Below, one piece after another: positions 34,294 through 42,681 of a stretch of DNA of 64,000 nt (position 1 is its first letter; each line of letters starts with the position of its first letter). Origin of the DNA: JAKAFX01 sp049965715 (lineage in GTDB: Archaea; Thermoplasmatota; Thermoplasmata; Thermoplasmatales; Thermoplasmataceae); assembly GCA_049965715.1 (NCBI GenBank), contig JBMFWA010000001.1, positions 62,001 to 126,000 on the forward strand, given 5' to 3'. Below the pieces are notes generated by a model that saw only the letters and a program-made list of their open reading frames with translations, was not told where the DNA came from and searched no databases. Position numbers and translations under genes: made by a program.

Positions 34294-35166
34294 TTGGAAC
34301 AAACCGACATAGCTAAGTTCGAGGAAGCTGGCAAAATAGGAAAGAGGGCCCTGGAAACTGCTGTTTCTCTCATTGAACCCGGAGTCACTCTGTTTGAGGT
34401 TGCAGAGAAAACTGAAAAGCTCATAAGGGAAAGCGGTGCATTTCCGGCATTCCCTCTCAATCTCTCAATTAACAACGAGGCTGCGCATTACACGCCATTC
34501 TACGGGGACAAGAAGACTTTCAGCACGGGAGATGTTGTGAAGGTGGATATTGGTGCACAGATAGACGGTTTTCCATCTGATAATGCCACAACGGTGGAAG
34601 TTGGAAATACAGGGAAGCACTCTGACCTGATAGATGCTTCAAGGGAGGCTCTGAATGCTGCCATTAAAGTCCTGCGTCCAATGATCCCTCTTAGGGAGAT
34701 AGGCGCAGCGATCGGTGCCAAAATCTCGGAGTTTGGCTTCAAGCCTGTCCGCAACCTTGGGGGGCACGGTGTTGCAAGATATGATCTTCACTCCTCAATA
34801 TTTGTACCTAACTATGATGACGGCAACGGAAAACTCCTGAAACCCGATCAGGTGATCGCAATAGAGCCATTTGCTTCAACAGGGATAGGAATGATCCATA
34901 ACGGTCCCGGAGGCAATATTTTCATAGTGAGCGGCACCAAAGTCGACAGGGAAGAGCCGATATACAGGAACTTTTCCACTCTTCCTTTTGCATCGAGATG
35001 GCTTTACGGAAAAATCGACAAACCGGAAGCGTATCTGAAATCCATGATCTCAAACAGATATGTTTCACAGTTTCCCATACTAAGGGAGCACAACGGAACA
35101 ATGATCGCTCAAGCTGAGCATACCATAATGATACTCGGAGACAGAATAAAGGTTCTCACTTCATGA
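34294..35166 (+). CDS. map: methionine aminopeptidase, type II
   Basis: This 290-residue metalloprotease removes the initiator methionine. Metal ligands are seen in VVKVDIGAQIDGFPSDNATT (two Asp), GGHGVARYDLH (His), AIEPFASTG (Glu) and AQAEHTIMI (Glu). The roughly 60-residue insert between the last two places it in type II, as expected for archaea. The start is TTG 34294. The last 11 bases overlap the end of the convergent tmk gene. Confidence 0.96.
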   Translation: MEQTDIAKFEEAGKIGKRALETAVSLIEPGVTLFEVAEKTEKLIRESGAFPAFPLNLSINNEAAHYTPFYGDKKTFSTGDVVKVDIGAQIDGFPSDNATTVEVGNTGKHSDLIDASREALNAAIKVLRPMIPLREIGAAIGAKISEFGFKPVRNLGGHGVARYDLHSSIFVPNYDDGNGKLLKPDQVIAIEPFASTGIGMIHNGPGGNIFIVSGTKVDREEPIYRNFSTLPFASRWLYGKIDKPEAYLKSMISNRYVSQFPILREHNGTMIAQAEHTIMILGDRIKVLTS

Positions 35167-35782
35167 ACAGAAGAGATTTCACTGTCTGCACCATAATCGA
35201 AAGTTTCTCCTCAAGAGGGAGTTGAGCGTCTATCACCACAGTATTGGGCATGGAAGTTGCAAGGTAATACTTTCTGACCCTTTGCAGGTATTCTAGTTTT
35301 TCAAACGGGCTTTTTTCCCTGTTTTTTATCCGATCCATGGCAACCTCAGGATCGATGTCCAGAAGAAATGTTATGTCCGGTAAAGGCTTCAAGGGGGCAG
35401 ATGCTTTTTTCATCCATTCAAATGCGTTTTCAAAGCTTCCCAGAACATTCTCTATAAGTGGCCCCTGGTAGGCAAAACTTGATGCGAGAAACCTGTCAGA
35501 GATCACAGTGTAGCCTTCGGAGATTTTCTGAGAGATTTCCTCTGCATGTTTGAACCTGTCAGACATGAAAAGGCAAAAAAGAGCAATTCCATTATTGAAA
35601 TCTTTTCTTATCATGTCCTCAGGCAATCCATCAGTGGGTTCTCTGGTCTGAAAAACCCTCACGCCAAGATCCGACAGACTGCTGGTGAGCTTGCGACTGA
35701 TAGTAGTCTTTCCGGATCCGTCTATGCCTTCAATAGCTATGAACAATTTATTCCAAATGGAACATGAATTTAATAATACCAT
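35156..35782 (-). CDS. tmk: thymidylate kinase
   Basis: The 208-residue P-loop kinase phosphorylates dTMP to dTDP. Landmarks are FIAIEGIDGSGKTTISRKL (P-loop), QTREPTDG (DR/EP motif region), VISDRFLASSFAYQG and the lid segment RIKNREKSPFEKLEYLQRVRKYY. ATG 35782 gives a 12-residue lead before the usual start; a TTG at 35746 would begin the protein at the family's normal position, and either is possible. It overlaps the 3' end of map by 11 bases. Confidence 0.95.
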   Translation of the reverse strand: MVLLNSCSIWNKLFIAIEGIDGSGKTTISRKLTSSLSDLGVRVFQTREPTDGLPEDMIRKDFNNGIALFCLFMSDRFKHAEEISQKISEGYTVISDRFLASSFAYQGPLIENVLGSFENAFEWMKKASAPLKPLPDITFLLDIDPEVAMDRIKNREKSPFEKLEYLQRVRKYYLATSMPNTVVIDAQLPLEEKLSIMVQTVKSLLFMK

Positions 35783-35880
35783 GCTGCCACAGGATGGATT
35801 ATTTCCAATTATGGAAAATTCAATGCTGATGCATCAGGCTTATCAAAACATATTAATTAGCACGTATCATTAGCATCTTC

Positions 35881-37062
35881 ATGGGCGATCTAAAACACGC
35901 CGGATTCGATACAAGAGCAGTTCATGCGGGTGAACTGAAGGACCCCAGATTTGGAAACGTGATAACACCGATATTTGAAAACTCCACTTTTCTTGGCCCT
36001 AATGAATCTCCAGAGGCATATGTTGACAATACCAACGGGAAACCTTTTCTTTATACAAGATGGGGAAACCCAACAATTCAGTCCTTTGAGGAGAAGTACG
36101 CATCCCTTGAAGGATATTCAAGGGGGATATCTTTCTCTTCAGGAATGAGCGCAATTTCGGCATCCATACTTGCTCTTGCCAGGCCTGGTTCCAGGGTGCT
36201 TACGGTAAACGGGCTATACGGACAGACATATATGTTTCTCTCAAAAACGGTTCAGAAGATGGGACTATCTGCAAGCTTCATCGATCTAGATCAGATGAAT
36301 TCCATAGACAGGCTGGAAAAGGATATTTCTGTTGTTTATGTGGAAACAATTCTGAATCCCACACTTGGAGTTTCTGATCTGGATCATATTTCCAAGTTAT
36401 GCAGGGAAAGTAATGTTCCCCTTGTGGTCGATTCCACGTTTTCCACTCCATACAATATCAGGCCCGTGAATTTCGGGGCAGATATCACTCTTCACAGTGC
36501 AACAAAGTACATCGGAGGCCACAGTGACATAATAATGGGCGTGGCAGGAGTATCCGACAGATTTTACGAGACTGTGGTCAATATGAGGAAAAATTTCGGT
36601 TTCATACCGGACCCGATTCAAACTTTTCTGGCATCCAGGGGCCTCAAAACCCTCGGCCTGAGGATGAAAAGACATAACGAGAATGGGATGAAAATTGCCC
36701 GTTTCCTCGAGGGTGAAAAGAAGGTGAAGAAGGTCTATTATCCTGGCCTTGAGAATTCTCCATACCATGCCATAGCAAGCAGAATCATGTCAGGCTACGG
36801 CGGGATGGTATCATTCGATATCAGCGGCGGCCTTGATTCCGCAAGAAGGTTCATGAGGCAGCTGAAGATTCCTGACGTAGCACCAAGCCTTGGAGGGGTC
36901 GAGAGCCTGATAACACTTCCAGTCGAAACTTCGCATGCATCAATGAGCAGGGAAGAAAGGCTGAGATCAGGCATAACGGACGGGCTTGTCAGATTCTCAG
37001 CGGGAATTGAGGATCCAGAGGATCTCATAGAGGATTTCCAGCAGGCATTTTCCTCTGTCTAG
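35881..37062 (+). CDS. Cys/Met-metabolism PLP enzyme (cystathionine gamma-synthase/lyase family)
   Basis: The 393-residue fold-type I enzyme opens with FDTRAVHAGELKDPRFGNVITPIFENSTF and contains YTRWGNPTIQSFEEKYASLEG, SSGMSAISA, NPTLGVSDL, VDSTFSTPYN and the PLP lysine in LHSATKYIGGHSDIIMG. Members include cystathionine gamma-synthase, cystathionine gamma-lyase, methionine gamma-lyase and O-acetylhomoserine sulfhydrylase, which are hard to tell apart by motif. A TATA-like tract (ATATTAATTAG) lies about 25-30 bases before the ATG. It stands alone between tmk (divergent) and the hemerythrin-like gene. Confidence 0.9.
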   Translation: MGDLKHAGFDTRAVHAGELKDPRFGNVITPIFENSTFLGPNESPEAYVDNTNGKPFLYTRWGNPTIQSFEEKYASLEGYSRGISFSSGMSAISASILALARPGSRVLTVNGLYGQTYMFLSKTVQKMGLSASFIDLDQMNSIDRLEKDISVVYVETILNPTLGVSDLDHISKLCRESNVPLVVDSTFSTPYNIRPVNFGADITLHSATKYIGGHSDIIMGVAGVSDRFYETVVNMRKNFGFIPDPIQTFLASRGLKTLGLRMKRHNENGMKIARFLEGEKKVKKVYYPGLENSPYHAIASRIMSGYGGMVSFDISGGLDSARRFMRQLKIPDVAPSLGGVESLITLPVETSHASMSREERLRSGITDGLVRFSAGIEDPEDLIEDFQQAFSSV

Positions 37063-37218
37063 GCCACTGGAAAGAAATTGACATTTCCCGGCGAGAGCCA
37101 AATTAATCTTCTGACTTTCATCTTCACGAATAAGAATGCACAGGATATGATACAAGTTCAGGAGACTGAGAATTTCCAATCTCGTCACATTAATATACAG
37201 TGTTTAAATCTAAAAGTG

Positions 37219-37716
37219 ATGTCTCTAAAGGACACCTTAACTTTTCAGGGATCCAAGGCAACACAGATGCTCAGGACACAGCATGTCAGAACAGTCGAGC
37301 TTTCAGAAGGATTTCTTGACAACAGTGTGGAACTTAACGAATATCTGGACCATATCAAATTTTCAATCAATGTACACTTCGTGCTCGAAGAGGGGGTACT
37401 CTTCCCAATTTTCAGGCCAATCCTTCAGAAATACCTGGAAATGGAGGAGCCAATCCGGGTAATCATGGGTGAGCATATATCTGTCAAGCGCCTGTACCAG
37501 GCAGTTTCCAGCCCAGTAACACAGGAGGGGGGAATTGATATTGAATCCTCGGACGAGGAGAAAACGATCAAGTCCGGTCAGATAGCGAAGATAATGCTCC
37601 AGCATGTTTATAAGGAGGAAAACGGTCTCTTTGGTCTAGTAGACAGGTTCATGCCGGACGAAAAGAAGGAAGAAACCAAGTCAAAGTTGGAACAGAAGTT
37701 GAAACGTCTAAGCTAG
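37219..37716 (+). CDS. hemerythrin-like (HHE) protein
   Basis: This 165-residue helical protein has the spaced His/Glu set of the HHE cation-binding domain: MLRTQHVRTVEL, INVHFVLEEGVLFPIF, VIMGEHISVKRLY and MLQHVYKEENGLFGL. Such domains bind a di-iron centre and can sense or store oxygen or nitric oxide. ATG 37219 is chosen; a longer frame to 37078 adds a low-complexity head and ignores the TATA-like TTAATATACAG (37190-37200), 20-30 bases before this ATG. It is not clearly linked to its neighbours. Confidence 0.85.
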   Translation: MSLKDTLTFQGSKATQMLRTQHVRTVELSEGFLDNSVELNEYLDHIKFSINVHFVLEEGVLFPIFRPILQKYLEMEEPIRVIMGEHISVKRLYQAVSSPVTQEGGIDIESSDEEKTIKSGQIAKIMLQHVYKEENGLFGLVDRFMPDEKKEETKSKLEQKLKRLS

Positions 37717-37769
37717 ATCAGGTCAGTTATCACGGGGTTCTGGTAAACTAAATAGAATCCAGATCAAAT

Positions 37770-40097
37770 GTGAGTAATCCTATCCTCATCAATTTTACCA
37801 CCGCCCGGACTTTTTCTGTCAGATTTTCGGAATCAGGACTCAAATATGGTCAGGAATGGGGCGTGGACTTTAATGGTCTCTCAGAAAAATCTTCAACCAA
37901 CACCATATCGTTCACATCCCTTGGAGGCACTTTTTCATATTCTGTAGATCAGATACAGGGATACCAGTCTTCAGTATCTTCAGGCAACCTAAAGGTTGGA
38001 AGCAACATCAGTGTAAACATTTCGTTCTTCACATCCTCATATTCGATAATGTTTAATGAGATAGGGCTTCCATTAAACAGCATCTGGTCAGTTTCAATAG
38101 GTAGCCAGATCATAGAAGGAAACTCTTCTTCACTGTCTATAAATGTTCCCAATGGATCTTATCAGTTCCAGGTTTCCGGCCCTGCAGGCTTCATCTCCAA
38201 CGTCACATCTGGATTGGTACAGATAAACGGTCAGAGTTCCACGGTCTCACTGGCATTCTCAAAGACTAACAGTTATGAGATCGTTTTTATTGAATCGGGC
38301 CTTCCAAAACAAAGCGTGTGGAACGTGACCTTAGGCACAACCAGTTATATTTCCAACTCTTCACAAATTGAAACATACTATCCAAATGGAACATATACCT
38401 ATACAATCACCACATTCTTGAGTGGTTATGTTGCTTCGAACAGTGGGGGATCAATTCTTATCAGCGGGTCGCCGGAAACAGTGTATGTAAATTTTTCAGA
38501 TCAGTCAACCACAAACAATGCGGCTGTAAATTTGATTAAAACGAACGCAGAACTCAACGCTCTGTCCGGGTCTCTCATTATTAGCGAGTCAGGTATTAAT
38601 TTCGGGTTAAATGAAGTGGACCAGTGGCAGATAACGATCGACAGCAAGACCTATAATATAAGTAGCAGTTCTATTCATATTTCAGGCCTGACACTAGGGC
38701 TAAATAAATATTCAGTTGGTCAGATTCAGGATTATGCCATAACTCCTCAGACAGGTTATGTTGACATTACATCATCTTCATCATACCTGAATATAACCTT
38801 CCAGGCAGTTCCAAGTTATAACGTTGTTTTCACTCCATCCGGGATACCTTACGGAACAACAGTATATCTTACCGTCGACAGCACAGTGTATAAATTCACT
38901 CCAACTGCACAGATTCCATTTCTGACACTTTCACTGCCTGAGGGGACATACAGGTACAGTGTATCCTCATCTGGCGTTTATTCACCAATACTCATTTCGG
39001 GCAATGTACTTGTTTCTGATTCACAAATGGAGGTATCCATTGCTTTCCTTAAATCTCAGCAATATCCCGTCCAATTTGTTGCACATGGTCTAAATGCAGG
39101 ATCTGAAATGCTTATTTCAATTGGTGCCAACCATTATTCGACAACTTCAGGTAGGCTGGAACTCAATCTGACCCCTGGAATATACTCCTATGAAATAGAA
39201 GGCAATGGAATCGAGAAGCCTGTAGTCGGGGGCGGAACGTTTCAATTGACATCAAGCGGGTTTGAGGAGAACGTAACATATGTTCAGCAAAACTACCTTG
39301 TAATATTTAAATCGCGCGGGATAAGCGGTAATGTATGGGACATCTCATTCTCCTCATTCAATACCACAGTAAGTGGAAATGAAGTGCAGTTCCAGATGCC
39401 AAACGGAAGTTACAGCTATCACATCACCACAAGCGGAAAGTATTCAGTGACCGGTGCTGGCGGGACAGTTATTGTTTCAGGCAGGGATGTCACGATATAC
39501 CCAGTATTTGAAAAACAATATGAGATATTCTTTGCAGAAACAGGACTCCCCGCAGATACGATGTGGTATTTCAACAGCACCTCCGGGTCATATGAAATCA
39601 ACTCCAGTTCAATCTATTCTACGTTCGAGATAAACGGTTCATATTCTTATTCCATATCGTCATCGAACAAGGAATGGAGAGCGGTGACAAACAGTGGAGT
39701 GATAAATGTGCATGGATCAAATCTCGTTGAGAATTTCACATTCGTAAAGGTAGCTTACAAACTTTCCTTCACAGAGAAAGGACTTGCAAACAATACAAAA
39801 TGGTCAATTGAGCTGAACGGAATCCAGTACACGGTATCTAACAATTCATTCACCATCTATGTCACAAATGGAACTTATGACTACGAAACAGGCAATGTTT
39901 CAGGGTTTACCATAAGCAACGGGAACGGCACCATTGTAATAAACGGTAATTCTGTGAACGTGATCCTGCGGTTCACGACTCAAAATGAACCGAAACCATA
40001 CAACTACAGCCTGTTGATAGATATACTTTCAATAGCAGCAGTTGCGATAGTCGCCGCAGTTGTTGGTGTCATACTTGTTAGGAGGAGTAAGAAATAG
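37770..40097 (+). CDS. large repeat-module surface protein, probably 5'-truncated
   Basis: The 775-residue product is made of about nine modules of roughly 80 residues, each opening with a pattern like YxVxFxExGLPxGxxWxVxxxG (for example YEIVFIESGLPKQSVWNVTLG, YKLSFTEKGLANNTKWSIELNG). It ends in a membrane helix (YSLLIDILSIAAVAIVAAVVGVILV) and RRSKK. The modules are beta-rich, with many N-glycosylation sequons. There is no signal peptide: the frame starts at GTG 37770 with SNPILINFTTARTFSVRF, the last strand of a module followed by a new one, and a TAA in frame lies just upstream. It looks like the C-terminal part of a once longer anchored protein. The same modules occur in the thermopsin-like protein at 46544. 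Confidence 0.75.
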   Translation: MSNPILINFTTARTFSVRFSESGLKYGQEWGVDFNGLSEKSSTNTISFTSLGGTFSYSVDQIQGYQSSVSSGNLKVGSNISVNISFFTSSYSIMFNEIGLPLNSIWSVSIGSQIIEGNSSSLSINVPNGSYQFQVSGPAGFISNVTSGLVQINGQSSTVSLAFSKTNSYEIVFIESGLPKQSVWNVTLGTTSYISNSSQIETYYPNGTYTYTITTFLSGYVASNSGGSILISGSPETVYVNFSDQSTTNNAAVNLIKTNAELNALSGSLIISESGINFGLNEVDQWQITIDSKTYNISSSSIHISGLTLGLNKYSVGQIQDYAITPQTGYVDITSSSSYLNITFQAVPSYNVVFTPSGIPYGTTVYLTVDSTVYKFTPTAQIPFLTLSLPEGTYRYSVSSSGVYSPILISGNVLVSDSQMEVSIAFLKSQQYPVQFVAHGLNAGSEMLISIGANHYSTTSGRLELNLTPGIYSYEIEGNGIEKPVVGGGTFQLTSSGFEENVTYVQQNYLVIFKSRGISGNVWDISFSSFNTTVSGNEVQFQMPNGSYSYHITTSGKYSVTGAGGTVIVSGRDVTIYPVFEKQYEIFFAETGLPADTMWYFNSTSGSYEINSSSIYSTFEINGSYSYSISSSNKEWRAVTNSGVINVHGSNLVENFTFVKVAYKLSFTEKGLANNTKWSIELNGIQYTVSNNSFTIYVTNGTYDYETGNVSGFTISNGNGTIVINGNSVNVILRFTTQNEPKPYNYSLLIDILSIAAVAIVAAVVGVILVRRSKK

Positions 40098-40113
40098 TAA
40101 GGGAGCGGAATAG

Positions 40114-40139
40114 AAGAGATTTTCTTTTCCTTTATTTCA
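40114..40139 (+). terminator. T-rich terminator after the surface protein
   Basis: A pyrimidine-rich tract (GATTTTCTTTTCCTTTATTTCATT) follows the stop of the repeat-module gene and precedes the convergent pth2 stop. Runs of T are the usual archaeal termination signal. No stem-loop is needed or seen. Confidence 0.45.
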
Positions 40140-40499
40140 TTAATAAAGCGGATAATCGCCGGTGATGGGATCAATAACGGATGCCTTGACAGGGCCAATC
40201 CCGAGACAGGTCACGGTACCAGGAGGAACCTGCGTGAGACCTGCATCAGTGATCATCTCGTTCATTATGCCAGCCTGATCCAGTATCATCTTCAACTTTC
40301 TTAGTTCATCCTCGTTCTGTACTCTGATGACTATTTTCTTCTGCCCCTGATCCATCCACTCATTGAAGGTGCTTCTGTTTGCTTTTCTGGATCGCAAAGC
40401 ACAGGCAACAGCAGCATGTGCAACCTGAGCGGCCATCTTTCCTTTCCCGATATCAATATCTTTCCTGACGGCTATCACCATCTTCACTTCCTCTACCAT
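40140..40499 (-). CDS. pth: peptidyl-tRNA hydrolase, archaeal/eukaryotic type (Pth2)
   Basis: This 119-residue hydrolase frees tRNA from dropped-off peptidyl-tRNA. KMVIAVRKDIDIGKGKMAAQVAHAAVACAL with its Lys/Asp pair, ITDAGLTQVPPGTVTCLGIGP and the C-terminal ITGDYPLY match Pth2 from end to end. Its start lies within the end of carS (7-base overlap), so carS and pth2 are co-translated, a mixed lipid/translation operon. Confidence 0.96.
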   Translation of the reverse strand: MVEEVKMVIAVRKDIDIGKGKMAAQVAHAAVACALRSRKANRSTFNEWMDQGQKKIVIRVQNEDELRKLKMILDQAGIMNEMITDAGLTQVPPGTVTCLGIGPVKASVIDPITGDYPLY

Positions 40500-41053
40500 G
40501 GTACCTCCTTCTTCTTCATTCTGAAACCTATAATATTTACCGCCCTGTGTATAGGCGGTGTCACAACTATGACCGTGATTATGCCAACTATGTTTCCATA
40601 GACATTCATGAAGAATGTGTGGAAGAACAGGAAAATTATGAGGAGAGTGAACAGAATGAACGGCAGCTGATCAAGCAGCGATCCATTTGCTCCCCTGTTC
40701 ATTCCCAGCCTCCTCTTGGTGAACGATCCTATGGCATCTCCAGTAAGTGATGAGAAGCTCATTGTTAGTATCAGGGCCAGAGCTGCGACAAAAGTATCTC
40801 CGTATGGATAAAAAAGACCCGGGTCCAGGAAATCAAAACCGTATATTATAAGCCCAGCCACCGTGGCGAGAAAAGATCCGCCGATGAAGCCGCTCCACGT
40901 TTTTCCGTCTCCCAGGATACGCTTTCCATCAAAAAAATTCCTGTTGAAATCCATCTTTCCATACCCGCCAGTGATAACTGCGAGTGAGTTTGCTGAAAAT
41001 GCAGGTATCGTGAGCACGAAGGCCTGAAATGCAAGAAACGCAATATTATCCAT
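40493..41053 (-). CDS. carS: CDP-archaeol synthase
   Basis: The 186-residue membrane enzyme joins CTP to unsaturated archaetidic acid, the activation step for archaeal polar lipids. Its family (DUF46) signature is evident: NSLAVITGGYG, FFDGKRILGDGKTWSGFIGG and GDAIGSFTKRRLGMNRG...LLDQLPF, plus five membrane helices. It overlaps pth2 at its end and the XRE-CBS regulator at its start (8 bases). The pyrG gene supplying CTP and a prenyl synthase also lie in this window. Confidence 0.95.
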   Translation of the reverse strand: MDNIAFLAFQAFVLTIPAFSANSLAVITGGYGKMDFNRNFFDGKRILGDGKTWSGFIGGSFLATVAGLIIYGFDFLDPGLFYPYGDTFVAALALILTMSFSSLTGDAIGSFTKRRLGMNRGANGSLLDQLPFILFTLLIIFLFFHTFFMNVYGNIVGIITVIVVTPPIHRAVNIIGFRMKKKEVPW

Positions 41054-41624
41054 ACATTTCCACAGCCTTGAGTATGTCTGCCTTTGTTATTATACCCTTG
41101 AGGTCTCCTTTTGATGTTATGACCACCGCATTCTGAAATTTGAGCAGGGGATATATCATGGATATAAGGCTCGACTGATCAAGAAGGGGAAGCGGGGGGC
41201 CCATTATGTTTGACACCAGCAGTCTTCTGAGCGAATCCATAGTGGAGCCCCGGATGAGAAGATCATTTATTTCGCTTTCCGTAACCGTGCCGACCATCTT
41301 TCCATCGCTCGAGACCACAGGAAGCTGCGAGAATCCCTTCTCCCTCATTATGTTCAGAACCTTCATGACAGAATCGCTAGGGGAGCACACCACCAGATCC
41401 TTCGACATGATCTTTGAAGCGGTTATATCAATGTTCTCTGCACGCAGTCCGGACTTGCTCAAGTATTCATAGATCTTCCTGACCTTGTCATAGGTGGGGT
41501 TTAATCCCCCCTTTTCCAGTCTTGCTATGTATGACTGGCTTACTCCACTGACAGAAGCGAGCTCCTTCTGGCTTATTCCAAGATTCTTCCTCATTTTTTT
41601 GAGTTCTTCGATAGTAGGAAACAT
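41046..41624 (-). CDS. XRE-type HTH regulator with paired CBS domains
   Basis: The 192-residue protein joins an N-terminal XRE helix-turn-helix (LGISQKELASVSGVSQSYIARLEKGGLNPTYDKVRKI, residues 14-50) to two CBS motifs (MSKDLVVCSPSDSVMKVLNIMREKGFSQLPVV... and the C-terminal VITSKGDLKGIITKADILKAV). Such archaeal proteins are thought to sense adenine nucleotides or SAM through the CBS pair and adjust transcription. It is the first gene of an operon with carS and pth2, overlapping carS by 8 bases, so it may tune lipid synthesis. A GGGAA-T-TTCCC inverted repeat at 41729-41739 lies about 105 bases upstream and is a possible target. Confidence 0.88.
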   Translation of the reverse strand: MFPTIEELKKMRKNLGISQKELASVSGVSQSYIARLEKGGLNPTYDKVRKIYEYLSKSGLRAENIDITASKIMSKDLVVCSPSDSVMKVLNIMREKGFSQLPVVSSDGKMVGTVTESEINDLLIRGSTMDSLRRLLVSNIMGPPLPLLDQSSLISMIYPLLKFQNAVVITSKGDLKGIITKADILKAVEMYG

Positions 41625-41780
41625 TTCTCATTCAGATATTTTCAAATGCGTATTAATAGTGTTGGATGTAAAATCTGACATGATCTGTGCTCAAAGACAT
41701 GTAAAATAACCTTGAGCGGAACAGGTAAGGGAATTTCCCACATCACTGAAATACGATACAAACTATGTCACGCAGGATCA

Positions 41781-41790
41781 ATATAAATAG
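41781..41790 (+). promoter_or_regulatory. TATA box of the membrane-protein gene at 41811
   Basis: ATATAAATAG at 41781-41790 is a near-consensus archaeal TATA box 21-30 bases before TTG 41811, which supports a leaderless transcript starting at that codon. Confidence 0.5.
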
Positions 41791-41810
41791 AAGGAGGAAA
41801 TCAGCACAGG

Positions 41811-42638
41811 TTGGTTTCAAGGGACGATTTAAGACGGTATTATTACATATCCACACCATTAATTTCAATTCTAGTCTCTTTGCCCATAATTTATTATTCC
41901 ATAATCAAAGCCCAGCTGACCGTTCTGCTCATTATTCCGGTGATAGTTTTTGCCGTGATGCATTATCTTGGCCCATGGAGGGTGAAGAGAAGGGTGCTGA
42001 TCGGTTTCCTGATCTTCATAGTGCTTGCCATATTTGTCTCCTATTCCGTAACGCAAAGCGTTTACACATATGATGGCCACTTCCCGAGCACCTCGCTCAA
42101 CGATGGTAAATACGTGAACGGAGCTTTTACCAACAGCACGACAGTGAACATCAGCCTTGTGCCATATTCCGGTCTGCACAATTCCTATAATTTTTCATTT
42201 CTTGTATCAAACAATATCTCGTTCTCAAACTATGGACTGATTATTAATTCAGAGATACCGAACCATCCGGTATTCATGAACCTTACCCAGAAAGATATGC
42301 ACTATGTGAGGGAATCTGCAAACAGCGCCCTGATATATTATGATGCGACAACACTCTCAGAGGGTTCAATATATAATTTCACGTTCTATATAGGAACATT
42401 CAATGAAAGTTATGTCACCCAGCCTGTGGGAAATCACACTGTTCTTCAGTTCATCCCGGGTCCATACGTATCTTATGCTGAGACATTTTATGTGAGCTTT
42501 GCCACATATTTTGCACCGTACATGATTCTGTACAACCTGATCTTCATCACAGGCGTATTTGTGGCCCGCAGCATATCTAACAGCAGGAGATTCCAGAAAC
42601 CCCCGGTGTCACAGCCCCCTGTTCCACCTTCTCAATAA
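41811..42638 (+). CDS. membrane protein with an extracytoplasmic domain
   Basis: This 275-residue protein has two or three membrane helices near the N-terminus (about 13-50 and 62-82), a glycosylation-rich outer domain (residues 85-220, with NST, NIS, NFS, NLT, NFT and NES sequons), a final helix (about 232-255) and a Pro-rich cytoplasmic tail (PPVSQPPVPPSQ). The TTG start fits the TATA box at 41781-41790. No family is recognised. It sits between two regulator genes but has its own promoter. Confidence 0.7.
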   Translation: MVSRDDLRRYYYISTPLISILVSLPIIYYSIIKAQLTVLLIIPVIVFAVMHYLGPWRVKRRVLIGFLIFIVLAIFVSYSVTQSVYTYDGHFPSTSLNDGKYVNGAFTNSTTVNISLVPYSGLHNSYNFSFLVSNNISFSNYGLIINSEIPNHPVFMNLTQKDMHYVRESANSALIYYDATTLSEGSIYNFTFYIGTFNESYVTQPVGNHTVLQFIPGPYVSYAETFYVSFATYFAPYMILYNLIFITGVFVARSISNSRRFQKPPVSQPPVPPSQ

Positions 42639-42650
42639 CAGTCGCAAAAT

Positions 42651-42658
42651 CTATATAC
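42651..42658 (+). promoter_or_regulatory. TATA box of the PhoU-like regulator
   Basis: CTATATAC (42651-42658) lies 24-31 bases before ATG 42682, the distance expected for a leaderless transcript. Confidence 0.45.
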
Positions 42659-42681
42659 AGATAAATATTTATTAGAACAAT

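Noticed and set aside
37078..37218. Longer start for the hemerythrin-like protein
   Set aside because: The first 47 residues resemble no part of the family and would cover the likely TATA box at 37190-37200.
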